From Yponomeuta sedellus (lineage: Eukaryota > Arthropoda > Insecta > Lepidoptera > Yponomeutidae), in NCBI GenBank assembly GCA_934045075.1, contig OW203751.1:6459822-6523821 (forward strand): 64,000 nt of DNA, in the 5' to 3' direction. Positions within the stretch are counted from its first letter, which is position 1. Each line of letters starts with the position of its first letter. The position numbers and the translations under genes were made by a program. Under the pieces are notes generated by a model. It saw only the letters and a list, made by a program, of their open reading frames with translations, was not told the origin of the DNA and did not search any database. Below, in pieces: positions 1 to 10,658 of the stretch.

Positions 1-18
1 TAGAAATAAATAATTGTG

Positions 19-216
19 TATTATACTATTTTTATTTTTAATGCACTAACCCGTGCTAAGGAACAAATTTAAAAACCTATTTAGAGGCTAAAAATTTCAC
101 CCATGCCGGGATTCGAATCCGCAACCTCTGGCATGGCATGGCAATGGCACGGATAGCCAGAGGTTGCGGGTTCGAATCCCGGCATGGGTGAAATTTTTAG
201 CCTCTAAATAGGTTTT
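19..216 (-). mobile_element. T-SINE, foldback copy
   Basis: Almost perfect hairpin: the tRNA-like half is present in both orientations around a short spacer. The tail (minus strand TTAGCACGGGTTAGTGC, then A-rich) lies at the left. Target duplication TAAATAATTGTG at 7-18 and 217-228. A duplicate copy is at 6595-6792. Confidence 0.85.
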
Positions 217-245
217 TAAATAATTGTGATTTTTTTAATTTGAAT

Positions 246-345
246 TTTTCGTTATCACCTGTAAACACAAGTCATTTAGTTGTACCTACTTAGTATGGGG
301 TTAACGAGATCTGTTATGTCCATTAATATTTATAATTTATTATTA
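246..345 (+). mobile_element. C-SINE 3' fragment
   Basis: Holds only the 3' body of the C-SINE family (CACAAGTCATTTAGTTGTAC, ACGAGATCTGT, TGTCCAT), also seen at 35640-35710. The tRNA-like head is missing. Repeated at 6822-6921. Confidence 0.7.
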
Positions 346-845
346 TTTATATTTGTCCCCACCGTCCCCCTTCCCTCCTCACCACCCCGCACAATACCCT
401 GTCCACGCCCATAACAACCAAGTAGGCCAGCGTTGTTACTTGTTACATAGTAATTTTTATGCATTAAGCATCTTGTGAACTGGGGTTAAATGCGTGTCGT
501 CGAGTTCGCCAGAAGTTATTAAGTAAATAGCTATTAGGTAAGTACTCTACCTAGCTAAAGGTCATTGGCACGTTACCCCATTCGGGGTCATTCAAGTATT
601 ACTTTAGGAGCCAAGGATTCGTGGGACCATTGCGTTGCAAACAAAAATATTGTTAGCTACGGGTGGACTGTATAAGACAACTGAAGAGAAACTAAGGAAA
701 ACGCTAATAATAAATTTAATGGAAAATGTAGGCAAGAAAATGGTATGAGACAGAGTGGTTGACAAATGGGACAGTAAAAACATAGAATAGTAAACAGGAG
801 GTGAAACTGTCCGCTACAAATATGTATATTGCTAAAGCATCAATC
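346..845. other. No gene seen
   Basis: A C-rich run (370-420) and otherwise ordinary AT-rich DNA. The short open frames here are not conserved-looking and match no family I know. Confidence 0.6.
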
Positions 846-1110
846 ATCATGATCAACCCATTATGTCCCCACCGAGGGCACGGGTCTCTTCCCTGAGGAA
901 GGTGTAGGCCATACTCCACCACGGGGGCCAAGTCCGGATTGGCGGAGGCTTGCAAGACGAGTGGCTGGACTTACGGTCAGAAGTTTGGCCAAGTTCAAGC
1001 CGCCCCTAAGGCTTCTGACTTGGCTTAACAACTGCCATCTATCGACGGCAGCCGGCACCAACTGCTTAATGTGCCTTGCGAAGCAGGGTTACGTGCTTCG
1101 CTAGGCACGT
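846..1110 (-). mobile_element. F-SINE B 3' part, minus strand
   Basis: Matches the non-5S part of the 5S-derived SINE: ACCACGGGGGCCAAGTCCGG, CGGCAGCCGGCACCAACTGC and the GTGCCTTGCGAAGCA block. The 5S-like head is absent. An extra GTTACGTGCTTCGCTAGGCACG sits at the right end. Repeated at 7422-7686. Confidence 0.8.
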
Positions 1111-2168
1111 TTGTGCTATACAAATTTTTAAAACTTGCTCAACATTTGTCTAATTTTTTTTGTACCAAGACGGCATAAATCTTAACAACTGTGACAACTA
1201 TTTTTAGAACATACTTAGTCACCTACAGCATAGAACCTAGGATCAAAAGTTTCTTTCAAGTTGCTCTAGGAATTTAAATCTAGGAATTTAAAGCAGATCT
1301 AGCCTCCTAAGCCCTGGGGTAACTTACTTCAAGTCTTCTAAAACTACGTAGATTTTGAGGAACTTTTTCTTCTTGTTGTCCAAAAAATTATGAGAAAAAT
1401 ATTGGACCGGTAACGGTAAGTTTTTCGGACTTCCTATTAAATCATTGGGTGTGAATTAAGAAAGTTATTCGTGATGTCCTATTTTTAGGTCAGGCTAGGT
1501 TCTTGGCAGTATGTTCCAAAAAGAACTAAAATTTTCACTTTTTCCAAAGACGCGTTATATAAACGAAGATTTTGGGAACTTTATTTACGAGTATTTTGGG
1601 ACTTTAGTCCAAATGGCACAATGTCAGCCCTATCGTTTGATAAGACAATAAGAATAAACGAAGACGCCTAAACCTCTGCGCAGACTTGTAAGCACAGCTT
1701 GTAACGAACGCCAACCTCATTCATTCAAAGAGCGGTCATTAAACAAAGTGTGCGCGCTTAGCGGTCGATAGCGCGCAGGCCAATTCGCGACGAAAAAGGT
1801 TTTAAAAAAAGTTTGTAAGTTTGGTGACGGTTCAAAATATTAATAAAAAAAAGAAAAATTTGTACGCGTTTAAAATTTTATTGTAAATTAAAACTGTTTT
1901 ACTAGGTGTTTTACTACTCATTTGATATTGGTTTAGTTCAGTATCATGATTTTGTTTGTTATATATTAAACGCATCATTAAGAAATACTATGATTTTGTT
2001 ATTTAAGAGTGACTTAAAATAAGTGAATGTTTTCCCTTAAGATCTAAGTACAACTGAATAAATAAGTTAAAGATTTAGTATAATGGTTTTATTATTTTTA
2101 TCTAAGCTCTAATATCTATCTAAACGACAAATAGAAGGCATTATTTAAATTAGTAAAACTTAAATGAG
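1111..2168. other. No gene seen
   Basis: AT-rich sequence, partly inside the 1908-bp duplication. Bases 1165-1250 resemble the two flanks of the 5S SINE at 63378 (TTAACAACTGTGACAA, AGAACCTAGGATCAA), so part of this stretch is itself a repeat. Confidence 0.5.
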
Positions 2169-2507
2169 AAGCGCTCGTGGCCTAGGCGAACAGAGTGATT
2201 GGAAACAATCACTTAAGCAACAACAGGCGGGGTCAAGTGCAGTATGGGTGACCGTCCTGACTTGAGCATTTTTCTGAGCGCTTCCGTGCTTCGCAAGGCA
2301 CGTTAAGCCTTTGATGGCTGTCATGTAATGGCAGTCGTTAAGCCATGTGAGAGCGCTTATGGGCGGCTTCATAACTTCTGACAGTAAGGCCCGCCACTGT
2401 CTTACAATCCGGACTTGGCCCCCGTGGTGGAAAATGGCCTAGCCTTCTTGCGATGCAAAAAGAGACCCGTGCCCCAGCAGTGGGGACATACAAGAGTTGA
2501 TAACGAA
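2169..2507 (+). mobile_element. F-SINE A (5S rRNA-derived SINE)
   Basis: The head GCGCTCGTGGCCTAGGCGAA continues into a 5S-like internal region (TTAAGCAACAACAGGC, ATGGGTGACCGTCC), the position of the 5S internal promoter. The body has GTGCTTCGCAAGGCACG, TGGCAGTCGTTAAGCCATG and GACTTGGCCCCCGTGGTGG. It ends AGTGGGGACATACAAG then GTTGATAACG. Part of the middle is deleted near 2430. Confidence 0.85.
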
Positions 2508-2511
2508 AAAT

Positions 2512-2606
2512 GAGCGGCAGTAGCCCAGTGGGTAGAGCGATGGACTTGGAAGCGAGAGACCCAAGGTTCGAATCCCAGTGGGGGATGCACCAATGACGTT
2601 GTTTTT
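2512..2606 (+). mobile_element. tRNA-like SINE head
   Basis: GAGCGGCAGTAGCCCAGTGG (A-box side), then GGTTCGAATCC (B box) at the tRNA spacing, then GCACCAATGACGTTG as in G-SINE bodies. It lies directly on the tail of the preceding F-SINE. Not a functional tRNA: the acceptor ends do not pair. Confidence 0.7.
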
Positions 2607-2699
2607 AAAGCAACACGTTTAGGTAACGATCTTACGATTGCATTTTGTATGAAAACAATGCATTTTATTCATTTTAGACATCATGTTTCATACAGACAT

Positions 2700-2935
2700 T
2701 TACTGCTTAAGACCTACACAATCGATATCTAAATAGAAATAGTGTAGGTTTTTTTTTTCAAAACAACTGGGTTCGATTCCCGTACGGAGTACAGATGTTT
2801 TTTAAAATGTATGAATGCAGTTTTTCTAATTATTAAAATCGATGACATGGTTCCTCAGAACAGATCTTCGTATGTCTTATAGTTTCAGACTTTTCCATAC
2901 TGACCGATTTGAATGAGACACCCTGTATATTAGTC
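2700..2935 (+). mobile_element. Short element with B box, ending in CACCCTGTATA
   Basis: Contains GGGTTCGATTCCCG, a TATGAATGCAGTTT segment and a right end GAGACACCCTGTATA. The same order of parts occurs at 39055-39258. The end looks like a mariner/MITE terminus. Class uncertain. Confidence 0.5.
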
Positions 2936-3113
2936 TTTAACAAAATCTTAAAAAGGATAATTAAATTACCTACGTACTTATTAAAAAAAAAGTCGTGCAA
3001 AATTAAGCTAGGGAAGGGGAATTGATGTGTGTATGTAATTTTATATAAAATTTTATAAAACGTTTATATAACCGGGAAGAATTCAGGCCTAGTTCAGGCA
3101 TTTTGAACTCTAA

Positions 3114-3362
3114 AAACCTATTTAGAGGCTAAAAATTACACCCATGCCGGGACTCGAACCCGCGACCTCTGGCTAACCGTGCCAGCGCTCTCCCAACGGA
3201 GCTAATGGGCGGCTACCCGGCGTATCAGTGAAATTTCGAACCTCTTTACAATACTCTCTGTATTACGTACAGGCAGCGACATCTGGCTGAAATAATTTGC
3301 ATCACTTGCAGCCCCGAGTACATGTACTTTGCAGTTAGGTTTCACATCGGAATGGTATCGCT
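3114..3362 (-). mobile_element. T-SINE, antisense copy
   Basis: Starts AAAAACCTATTTAGAGG and runs through the antisense tRNA-like part (GGGACTCGAACCCGCGACC) to TTAGGTTTCACATCGG. There is no sense-strand tail. It adjoins a copy of the CGAGGTATA MITE. Confidence 0.8.
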
Positions 3363-3515
3363 CTGTATAAAACTTTTCTTTACTATTTTGAAAAGCTATG
3401 TAAAGTTATAAATATAACAATTTATTATTTGTTTCAATTACACGAATATATCCGATTTTATCAGTTAGTAGCCGAGGTATATTCTAAAAGCTAACAGACT
3501 GTGCATAGTATACAA
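3363..3515. mobile_element. Fragment of the CGAGGTATA MITE
   Basis: Reverse complement of part of 39285-39535: TAAAACTTTTCTTTAC, ATATCCGATT, and the end CCGAGGTATATTCTAAAAGC followed by TAACAGACTG. Confidence 0.65.
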
Positions 3516-3776
3516 TTGGCGATTACCTACTTAATAGTCACGCCAACAAAACAGTAGGAAATAAATACTTAAAAAATACGTTTAGGGTACCTCTCTTACG
3601 TCTTAATTAGCGATACATATTAAAATTTGTCTCGCCTACATCACGTGTGGGAAAACGATTTTTCGATTGTTGTATTTTTATAGATTTTTTTTGTCTCCGG
3701 TCTGTTAGGACTGATTCCTATATTGTACTGATCTCATAATAAACAAATATCAAAATCACCTTTTGCCAAAATGACT

Positions 3777-4024
3777 GATTTTCTAAAGTTAACACGAGCA
3801 GTAGACATAATTAAAACTGTTTTATACGGATTTATGCTCGTTTATTACATTTTTTACAATTTTCCAACGTTTCGGCACTTTTTCAGGTGCCGTGGTCACG
3901 GATGACTCATCCGGGACCACGGCACCTGAAAAAGTGCCGAAACGTTGGAAAATTGTAAAAAATGTACCTAATAAACGAGCATAAATCCGTATAAAAACAG
4001 TTTTAATTATGATTTTCTAAAGTT
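3777..4024 (-). mobile_element. Snapback element with 90-bp arms
   Basis: Arms 3808-3897 and 3915-4008 are near-perfect reverse complements. The 17-base loop is itself a small hairpin (CGGATG/CATCCG). Each arm holds a GGCAC..GTGCC hairpin followed by GAAACG. Direct repeats GATTTTCTAAAGTT lie at 3777-3790 and 4011-4024. A one-armed relative is at 6418-6551. Confidence 0.8.
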
Positions 4025-4196
4025 TTAAGAACGCCGGAAACTCTTATTGTCTGACAGAAAAGGTACACACTCATGATATTAAATCAAAAACAATGTTTAG
4101 GCAAAGACCCCTACCCACATACCTGTTTTTAAATATCTAATAAAACTGGAACGACTTTAACTTTATGTACTTTATTGGTTGATACTGTTATATTGA

Positions 4197-4558
4197 AGCG
4201 CTCGTGGCCTAGGCGAACCGAGTGATTGGAATCAATCACTTGGCGCGGTCAGGTACGGGATGGGTGAGAGTCCCGTGACTACCGCTAGTGGCATTTTTCC
4301 GAGCGCTTCCGTGCTTCGCAAGGCACGTAAAGCCGTTGGTGCCGGCTGTCATATAATGGCAGTCGTTAAGCCATGTCAGAGGCCTTATGGGCGGCTTGAT
4401 AACTTCTGACAGTAAGGCCCGCCACTGTCTTACAATCCTCCACCAACCCGGACTTGGCCCCCGTGGTGGAGTATGGCCTAACCTTCCTGCGATGCAGGAA
4501 GGGACACGTGCCCCACCAGTGGGGACATACAAGGGTTGATAACGATAACGATAACTGT
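4197..4558 (+). mobile_element. F-SINE A, nearly complete
   Basis: Full order of parts: GCGCTCGTGGCCTAGGCGAA head, shortened 5S-like box region (GGCGCGGTCAGG, ATGGGTGA), CTTCGCAAGGCACG, TATAATGGCAGTCG, GACTTGGCCCCCGTGG, CCACCAGTGGGGACATAC. The tail is a short ATAACG repeat. Confidence 0.88.
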
Positions 4559-4707
4559 TTTATTAATTTTATATTTATAATAAAAACAGACAACTGGTTA
4601 TTCAAACTGTATGGAGTTAGCTGACACTCTTTATTAACACAGGCAGGCTACGTTTTACTGCGGGAAAATATCTTATTCCCATGGGAAAACCGATAAGCCG
4701 CGGTTAA

Positions 4708-5306
4708 GTCTGGGCGCATGTTGAGACGCAGGCGACGCAGCACGGCGCAGCACAGTTCAGTACAGGGCAGGGCAGTTGAGGCAGACATAGGCCCCCCCGC
4801 ATGCTGCGACGCAACTATTCGCTCCATTCCTTGGCCATTCTTCTTTGAATAGTCTGGATGATTGTATCATGCAAACAAGGTTCACAGCGAAAGGGTTCAA
4901 TTAAATGTTCTGTCATTGCGAGTATGAGTAAGTTAACCGTTCGAACTGGCAAAACGCTGTCACAGTGCAACTCGCACTCGCGTTTATTCGTGCTTTGGCT
5001 GGTAAACGTGTTCACTTCTCAACGTAAACCATTACAACTCGCACTCAGCAATTTTAATTTCCATACTTGTCGCTAGGTGGCGCTTCCTCGATGCCATAGA
5101 AATATGAGTTTACGTTAACGCGATCGAGTAGTTCAAAAACTCGCACTAATCACTGTGCCGGCACTACAACGAGACGCAAAACAGGGCAGACACGTCTGCT
5201 TCGCACGTGCCTGCGCACATAGCTCAATGACGTTTCATGCTTTATAAAATCTGAGCTGTCCTGCGCTGCGCTGTGGTGCGTCGACTGCGTCTCAGAATGC
5301 GCAGCC
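4708..5306 (-). mobile_element. PIF/Harbinger-like MITE with MADF remnant, copy 1
   Basis: Ends GTCTGGGCGCATGTTGAG and CTCAGAATGCGCAGCC are inverted repeats continuing into GACGCAGGCGACGCAGCA. The 3-bp flank TAA occurs on both sides (4705-4707, 5307-5309), typical of PIF/Harbinger. On the minus strand at about 4815-4915 is a damaged MADF-like segment (MTEHLIEPFRCEPCLHDT, AKEWSE). A second MITE (4916-5155) is inserted in it. Confidence 0.75.
4916..5155. mobile_element. MITE of the GTGCGAGTTT family, left end lost
   Basis: Closely matches 36690-36935 (GAGTATGAGTAAGTTAACCG ... TTACGTTAACGC). The right end AACTCGCACTAA is kept; the left terminal repeat is missing. Nested in the MADF-carrying MITE. 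Confidence 0.75.
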
Positions 5307-5582
5307 TAACACCGCGGGGCACAGCTAGTTAGGAATATCTATCGAGGTCGTGCTCAAGTGCTCAACTACTCGTGTCATTGGACGCGGCAGGGACTGGCTG
5401 AACTGACTAGTTAGATCAGAAACGTGTTTAGCGAATCCGTTTACTTTAGGTGGAGCCAATTAAGGTTAGCCTAACCTTGCTCTGAGCAAGTGATTTTACG
5501 CTGAGTTTTAAATAAGTGAGTAGTATTACATAAGTATGACACGACCGACTCAAAGTCGCGTGGTATGCCTGTACGTTGCATA
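5307..5582. other. No gene seen
   Basis: Unique-looking sequence between two MITEs. Nothing recognised. Confidence 0.5.
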
Positions 5583-5971
5583 AAGGCCTGCGCAGACGAG
5601 GGACTATCCCCCGGGTACTTTTTTGTCTGTCTATATAGATCTCTTATAAATTGTATCGAATAACGCACACAAAGGACTAAAAGTACCCCGTACAAAAAGT
5701 CAATTTACCGAGAACATTAAGAAACCGGACTGGACAAACGTTCGGTGTTTCCTTTCAAAACGCCTTTTCTTTTTCAACTTCATGTACATTACAACACAAC
5801 GTAATCTCAGAGTATTTGCTTCCGTAGCGTACGCTTCACTCAATTTCCGGAGAACAAATGACCGCACACCGCAGGCGTTGAGTCCGCGACGAGTAAGTAC
5901 TCGGAGGTCATTTTTTACACGATTCAGGGACTTTTGTCCCTTCGGGATAGTCCCTCGTCTGCGTAGGCCTT
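5583..5971. mobile_element. MITE with 28-bp terminal inverted repeats
   Basis: Left end AAGGCCTGCGCAGACGAGGG continuing ACTATCCC; the right end is its reverse complement with one mismatch. 389 bp in total. No transposase. Superfamily unknown. Confidence 0.75.
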
Positions 5972-6141
5972 AAAATGTATTATTCGTCATTCATTTCTTA
6001 GCCATTATTTACAACGTGTCCTAACCCTTCGTTCGGGATATTCAAAAACAAAAATTGTGTCCTTCTGGATATTACAATCATGGTATGTTTATCTTAGCCA
6101 AAAGCTTAGGCCATATATATTTATATTGTAGAATAAATATT

Positions 6142-6345
6142 GACGGCCTCTGTAGCGCAGGAATAGTCTCTGCCTACCGTGCAAGAGGTCCCGGGTTCGA
6201 TCTCCAGCTGAAAACAAGAAAAACCCCAGGTCTTGGATGTTTACATGTTCGTGATGTCGTTGTTTCTGGTTCCCACGACACACGGTATCCTAGTGTGGGG
6301 CTAGAAGCAATTTACAAGTACCTACGTAAATGTTATGTTATTATC
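6142..6345 (+). mobile_element. C-SINE-related SINE
   Basis: GACGGCCTCTGTAGCGCAGG (A-box side) and GGGTTCGATCTCC (B box) at tRNA spacing, then CCAGGTCTTGGATGTTTAC and GGTTCCCACGACAC. The 3' part recurs at 45055-45200. Confidence 0.75.
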
Positions 6346-6417
6346 TCCAAAAGTTTGGGCTTTGGGCCTGTTAGGTTTTAGGCCTTGGGCCTCGGGCCTG
6401 TTAGGTTTACACGAGCA

Positions 6418-6551
6418 CTGACTGGTGCCGTGGTCTCGGATGACCACGGCGCCTGAAAAAGTGCCGAAACGTCGGAAAATTGTAAAAAATGTAAAACGAG
6501 TAAAATCCGTGTAAAAACACTTTTAATTATGTCTAGTGTTCGTGTTAACCT
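6418..6551 (+). mobile_element. One-armed copy of the snapback element
   Basis: Contains GCCTGAAAAAGTGCCGAAAC, AAAATTGTAAAAAATGTA and the end TTTTAATTATGTCTAG, then GTTCGTGTTAAC, matching one arm and the left terminus of 3777-4024. Confidence 0.75.
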
Positions 6552-6576
6552 TACAAAATACTATTGTTACCACTGT

Positions 6577-8484
6577 TAGAAATAAATAATTGTGTATTAT
6601 ACTATTTTTATTTTTAATGCACTAACCCGTGCTAAGGAACAAATTTAAAAACCTATTTAGAGGCTAAAAATTTCACCCATGCCGGGATTCGAATCCGCAA
6701 CCTCTGGCATGGCATGGCAATGGCACGGATAGCCAGAGGTTGCGGGTTCGAATCCCGGCATGGGTGAAATTTTTAGCCTCTAAATAGGTTTTTAAATAAT
6801 TGTGATTTTTTTAATTTGAATTTTTCGTTATCACCTGTAAACACAAGTCATTTAGTTGTACCTACTTAGTATGGGGTTAACGAGATCTGTTATGTCCATT
6901 AATATTTATAATTTATTATTATTTATATTTGTCCCCACCGTCCCCCTTCCCTCCTCACCACCCCGCACAATACCCTGTCCACGCCCATAACAACCAAGTA
7001 GGCCAGCGTTGTTACTTGTTACATAGTAATTTTTATGCATTAAGCATCTTGTGAACTGGGGTTAAATGCGTGTCGTCGAGTTCGCCAGAAGTTATTAAGT
7101 AAATAGCTATTAGGTAAGTACTCTACCTAGCTAAAGGTCATTGGCACGTTACCCCATTCGGGGTCATTCAAGTATTACTTTAGGAGCCAAGGATTCGTGG
7201 GACCATTGCGTTGCAAACAAAAATATTGTTAGCTACGGGTGGACTGTATAAGACAACTGAAGAGAAACTAAGGAAAACGCTAATAATAAATTTAATGGAA
7301 AATGTAGGCAAGAAAATGGTATGAGACAGAGTGGTTGACAAATGGGACAGTAAAAACATAGAATAGTAAACAGGAGGTGAAACTGTCCGCTACAAATATG
7401 TATATTGCTAAAGCATCAATCATCATGATCAACCCATTATGTCCCCACCGAGGGCACGGGTCTCTTCCCTGAGGAAGGTGTAGGCCATACTCCACCACGG
7501 GGGCCAAGTCCGGATTGGCGGAGGCTTGCAAGACGAGTGGCTGGACTTACGGTCAGAAGTTTGGCCAAGTTCAAGCCGCCCCTAAGGCTTCTGACTTGGC
7601 TTAACAACTGCCATCTATCGACGGCAGCCGGCACCAACTGCTTAATGTGCCTTGCGAAGCAGGGTTACGTGCTTCGCTAGGCACGTTTGTGCTATACAAA
7701 TTTTTAAAACTTGCTCAACATTTGTCTAATTTTTTTTGTACCAAGACGGCATAAATCTTAACAACTGTGACAACTATTTTTAGAACATACTTAGTCACCT
7801 ACAGCATAGAACCTAGGATCAAAAGTTTCTTTCAAGTTGCTCTAGGAATTTAAATCTAGGAATTTAAAGCAGATCTAGCCTCCTAAGCCCTGGGGTAACT
7901 TACTTCAAGTCTTCTAAAACTACGTAGATTTTGAGGAACTTTTTCTTCTTGTTGTCCAAAAAATTATGAGAAAAATATTGGACCGGTAACGGTAAGTTTT
8001 TCGGACTTCCTATTAAATCATTGGGTGTGAATTAAGAAAGTTATTCGTGATGTCCTATTTTTAGGTCAGGCTAGGTTCTTGGCAGTATGTTCCAAAAAGA
8101 ACTAAAATTTTCACTTTTTCCAAAGACGCGTTATATAAACGAAGATTTTGGGAACTTTATTTACGAGTATTTTGGGACTTTAGTCCAAATGGCACAATGT
8201 CAGCCCTATCGTTTGATAAGACAATAAGAATAAACGAAGACGCCTAAACCTCTGCGCAGACTTGTAAGCACAGCTTGTAACGAACGCCAACCTCATTCAT
8301 TCAAAGAGCGGTCATTAAACAAAGTGTGCGCGCTTAGCGGTCGATAGCGCGCAGGCCAATTCGCGACGAAAAAGGTTTTAAAAAAAGTTTGTAAGTTTGG
8401 TGACGGTTCAAAATATTAATAAAAAAAAGAAAAATTTGTACGCGTTTAAAATTTTATTGTAAATTAAAACTGTTTTACTAGGTG
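6577..8484. repeat. Direct duplication, copy 2
   Basis: Second copy of 1-1908 in the same orientation. It carries the foldback T-SINE at 6595-6792 with its target duplications (6583-6594, 6793-6804), the C-SINE tail and the F-SINE B tail at the corresponding positions. Confidence 0.95.
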
Positions 8485-8869
8485 CGTCCTGAAATCTCTT
8501 TTTTAATAGTTTTTTTTGTTTAATGTTTTGTTTTTGTCTGCACTGGCTGGAGGAAAAGCAGGTCAGTTGAGTTTTTTTTACTGTACTAGTAACGTGTAAC
8601 CCCGAACAAAAGTTCAGCCTATCTCTTTAGGTCGTAGGTACGTAAGTATGTCTGGTGTATCAATCTCTTATCTCCTTACAAAACGTTCGAGAATGGAACG
8701 AAAGTGTGATTATAAACATGGCAATGTTCGCTCATCGTGTAAACAAACAGTTGATAGAAAGCAATACTATCAAGTTGTTTGCTCGTTATAGTTAATTTAT
8801 TCATCTCATAATTCAATAATTTATCAAACTCAAATCATTATTCGTATCCATATATTTTCGATTTTAATA
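8485..8869. other. No gene seen
   Basis: AT-rich, unique in this window. Nothing recognised. Confidence 0.5.
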
Positions 8870-9055
8870 TTTATGTACATGCCACCTGCCGCCCGTATTC
8901 TTCATGCATACCACTCCATCCAAAGGTTATCTGGAAGAGATCGCTCTAAGCGATAAGACCACCAATAGTATAACATTACTCACATTTCAGAAGTCGTGGT
9001 TGTACCTATTCTTTTTTCTGGTTATGTAATAAAGAATTCTTTATCGATCATAATT
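8870..9055 (+). mobile_element. L-tail 1 (LINE 3' UTR fragment)
   Basis: AAAGGTTATCTGGAAGAGAT, hairpin CGCTCTAAGCG, AAGACCACCAATA, ending TAATAAAGAATTCTTTATC. The same 3' UTR type recurs at 13860, 15470, 49765, 50470 and 58625. No coding part. Confidence 0.7.
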
Positions 9056-9750
9056 TTTTATGTTATTTATTAAGTATTAAGATAAAATTCATAAATAATT
9101 CTGTAAGATCCAGCTTAATCTCCACAACAAGTACACAGCATAGTATAGCGTTATTAATTTTTAGCGAAATACGCTATGTACTAAAATTGATATTTTTCTA
9201 TTTCCAACATTACGTTTTTTCGTTTCACAAAATTATAATTTTCATTTTATTTCTTTTTTCACTCGTATCTTGGCCACTATTTTGAGCTATCTTTGAATGA
9301 GTGATTATCTGTGGCACTCACTCATTCAATACTTTCATTCAGCTATTTTTTTCACTCATTCATCTCGGCTCTCGCGGCTCATTTTGACCACGGAAGGAGT
9401 TGGTTGTGCGCTCTGCTACGCCGCCAGTCTCCAACCGCCCTAGCGTCCATTTTTTAATCAGTATTTTTATAATACAAATATTTTCTTGTCTGCGACCCTT
9501 TGCCCCCGCTTTTGGGATTCAAGATCCGGATTTAAACCATAGAGTCCGGACAAGCTTCTTCCGGACTCATTCTGAAAGAAGCCGCCTCTACCACCTTTAA
9601 CGCCAAGTCCTGGTGTGGCTTCCCGGAGGGATCGGCGCCGGCCTTCTACTTTCCTATCGAGGCAACACGGCGCGTCATTCCATCCAGCCAAGGCGAAAAC
9701 CTATCGGCAGCGTGAACTGAACCACAGTTAACATAAACTGAACTAACCTA
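9056..9750. other. No gene seen
   Basis: AT-rich to 9360, with CACTCATTCA in both orientations at 9294-9365. Bases 9400-9720 have higher GC but no frame I recognise. Confidence 0.5.
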
Positions 9751-9763
9751 ACTGGTGTAGGGC

Positions 9764-10594
9764 CCCCCTCGACGGTTGCCGCCTTGTCGTGGCGAGGGGG
9801 CTTTAGTAGCCGTGGTTGCGGGACCACGGTGAAACAAAGAGCAACCGCGGAGGGACCGCTCCTCTTCGTGAGTCGAGCGGTCAGTAGGTGGCGGTGCTGT
9901 ACGGGCAGCACCGCGACCGTTCAGTCGCTTGGGCCCTGCTTCACACCGTGGAGTGGGACCCAAGCGACCAAGAGGAAGAGGTCCGGCTGGGGGGGGGCGC
10001 CTCCGGGCGCCTCGTACCAGTCGGATCAGTGCCGTGGGCGGGGGGTCAGGGGACTCTCCGCCTCTAACACGGCGGGCCGGAGGGCGCCCCTGCGTGATCC
10101 GGGGGTGCCTTCCGGCACAGAGAGGGCCCGCGCGCTCGCTCTCCACCTTCTCTGTTCTCAGAGAAGCGCTGGTGAGCGACGCGACGGGCCTCGCAGCGAT
10201 GCGCCGCCCCCTCTAGTCCCATTGTTTTAGCAATGTGATGTGGGGGGGCGGCGCATTGGAGCGTATGGGGGCCCTTATGGCCCCCCCGAGGAGACGCGGC
10301 GTTTCCTTGCCCCGTCGTAGCGATGGGGCAGGGGGCGTCGCTGGGGAGCCACTTTGGCTCCCCCACTAGTCGAGCCCCTCACGTGGAGGGGCGACCTCTT
10401 GCCGGGTCGCGGTGACTTAACCTTTGGCCTACCCCGCGACCCGGTAGAGGAGAGGAGGATCACCGCGGGGGTTTAGTGGGTAGTCCAGCCCTCGGGCTGG
10501 GAGTCCCACACGAAGCCGCTCTGTTGTCCCCTGACAGCAGAGTGGTGAAGTGCGTAAATGCATTCCCCCGCGTTACCAAAAAAAAAAAAAAAAA
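9764..10594 (+). mobile_element. 5'-truncated GC-rich LINE, 3' end with poly(A)
   Basis: An 831-bp GC-rich insert with an A18 run at its right end (10578-10595), bounded by the 13-bp duplication ACTGGTGTAGGGC (9751-9763, 10595-10607): a textbook target-primed insertion. It holds many stable hairpins, for example GCCCCGTCG..CGATGGGGC, GAGCCACTTTGGCTC and CCAGCCCTCGGGCTGG, and ends CCCCCGCGTTACC before poly(A). Open frames exist on both strands because of high GC, but none shows a motif I know. The design suggests the 3' UTR of an R1-clade-like LINE (family memory, unverified). Confidence 0.75.
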
Positions 10595-10658
10595 CTGGTG
10601 TAGGGCACGAACCTACCTTATTCCCACAACCCACTGTCTTCCTTTCTTTTTGTAAATA

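Larger units (their letters stand above)
1..1908. repeat. Direct duplication, copy 1 (1908 bp)
   Basis: Bases 1-1908 recur at 6577-8484, offset 6576. I saw no difference in the stretches compared line by line. The match begins at the window edge, so it may extend further left, and it stops sharply after ACTAGGTG at 1908/8484. Inside are a foldback T-SINE, a C-SINE tail and an F-SINE B tail. No gene is recognisable. Either a very recent segmental duplication or an assembly artefact. Confidence 0.95.

Noticed and set aside
3777..6551. Hammerhead ribozyme in the snapback element (hairpin followed by GAAAC)
   Set aside because: The GAAAC after a stem is present, but no CUGAUGA precedes the stem; the closest word in 6418-6551 is CGGATGA. 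The core is incomplete.
9748..10366. Several overlapping open frames on both strands in the GC-rich block
   Set aside because: High GC removes stops in all frames. No frame shows a known motif, and the block is bounded as a LINE 3' end.
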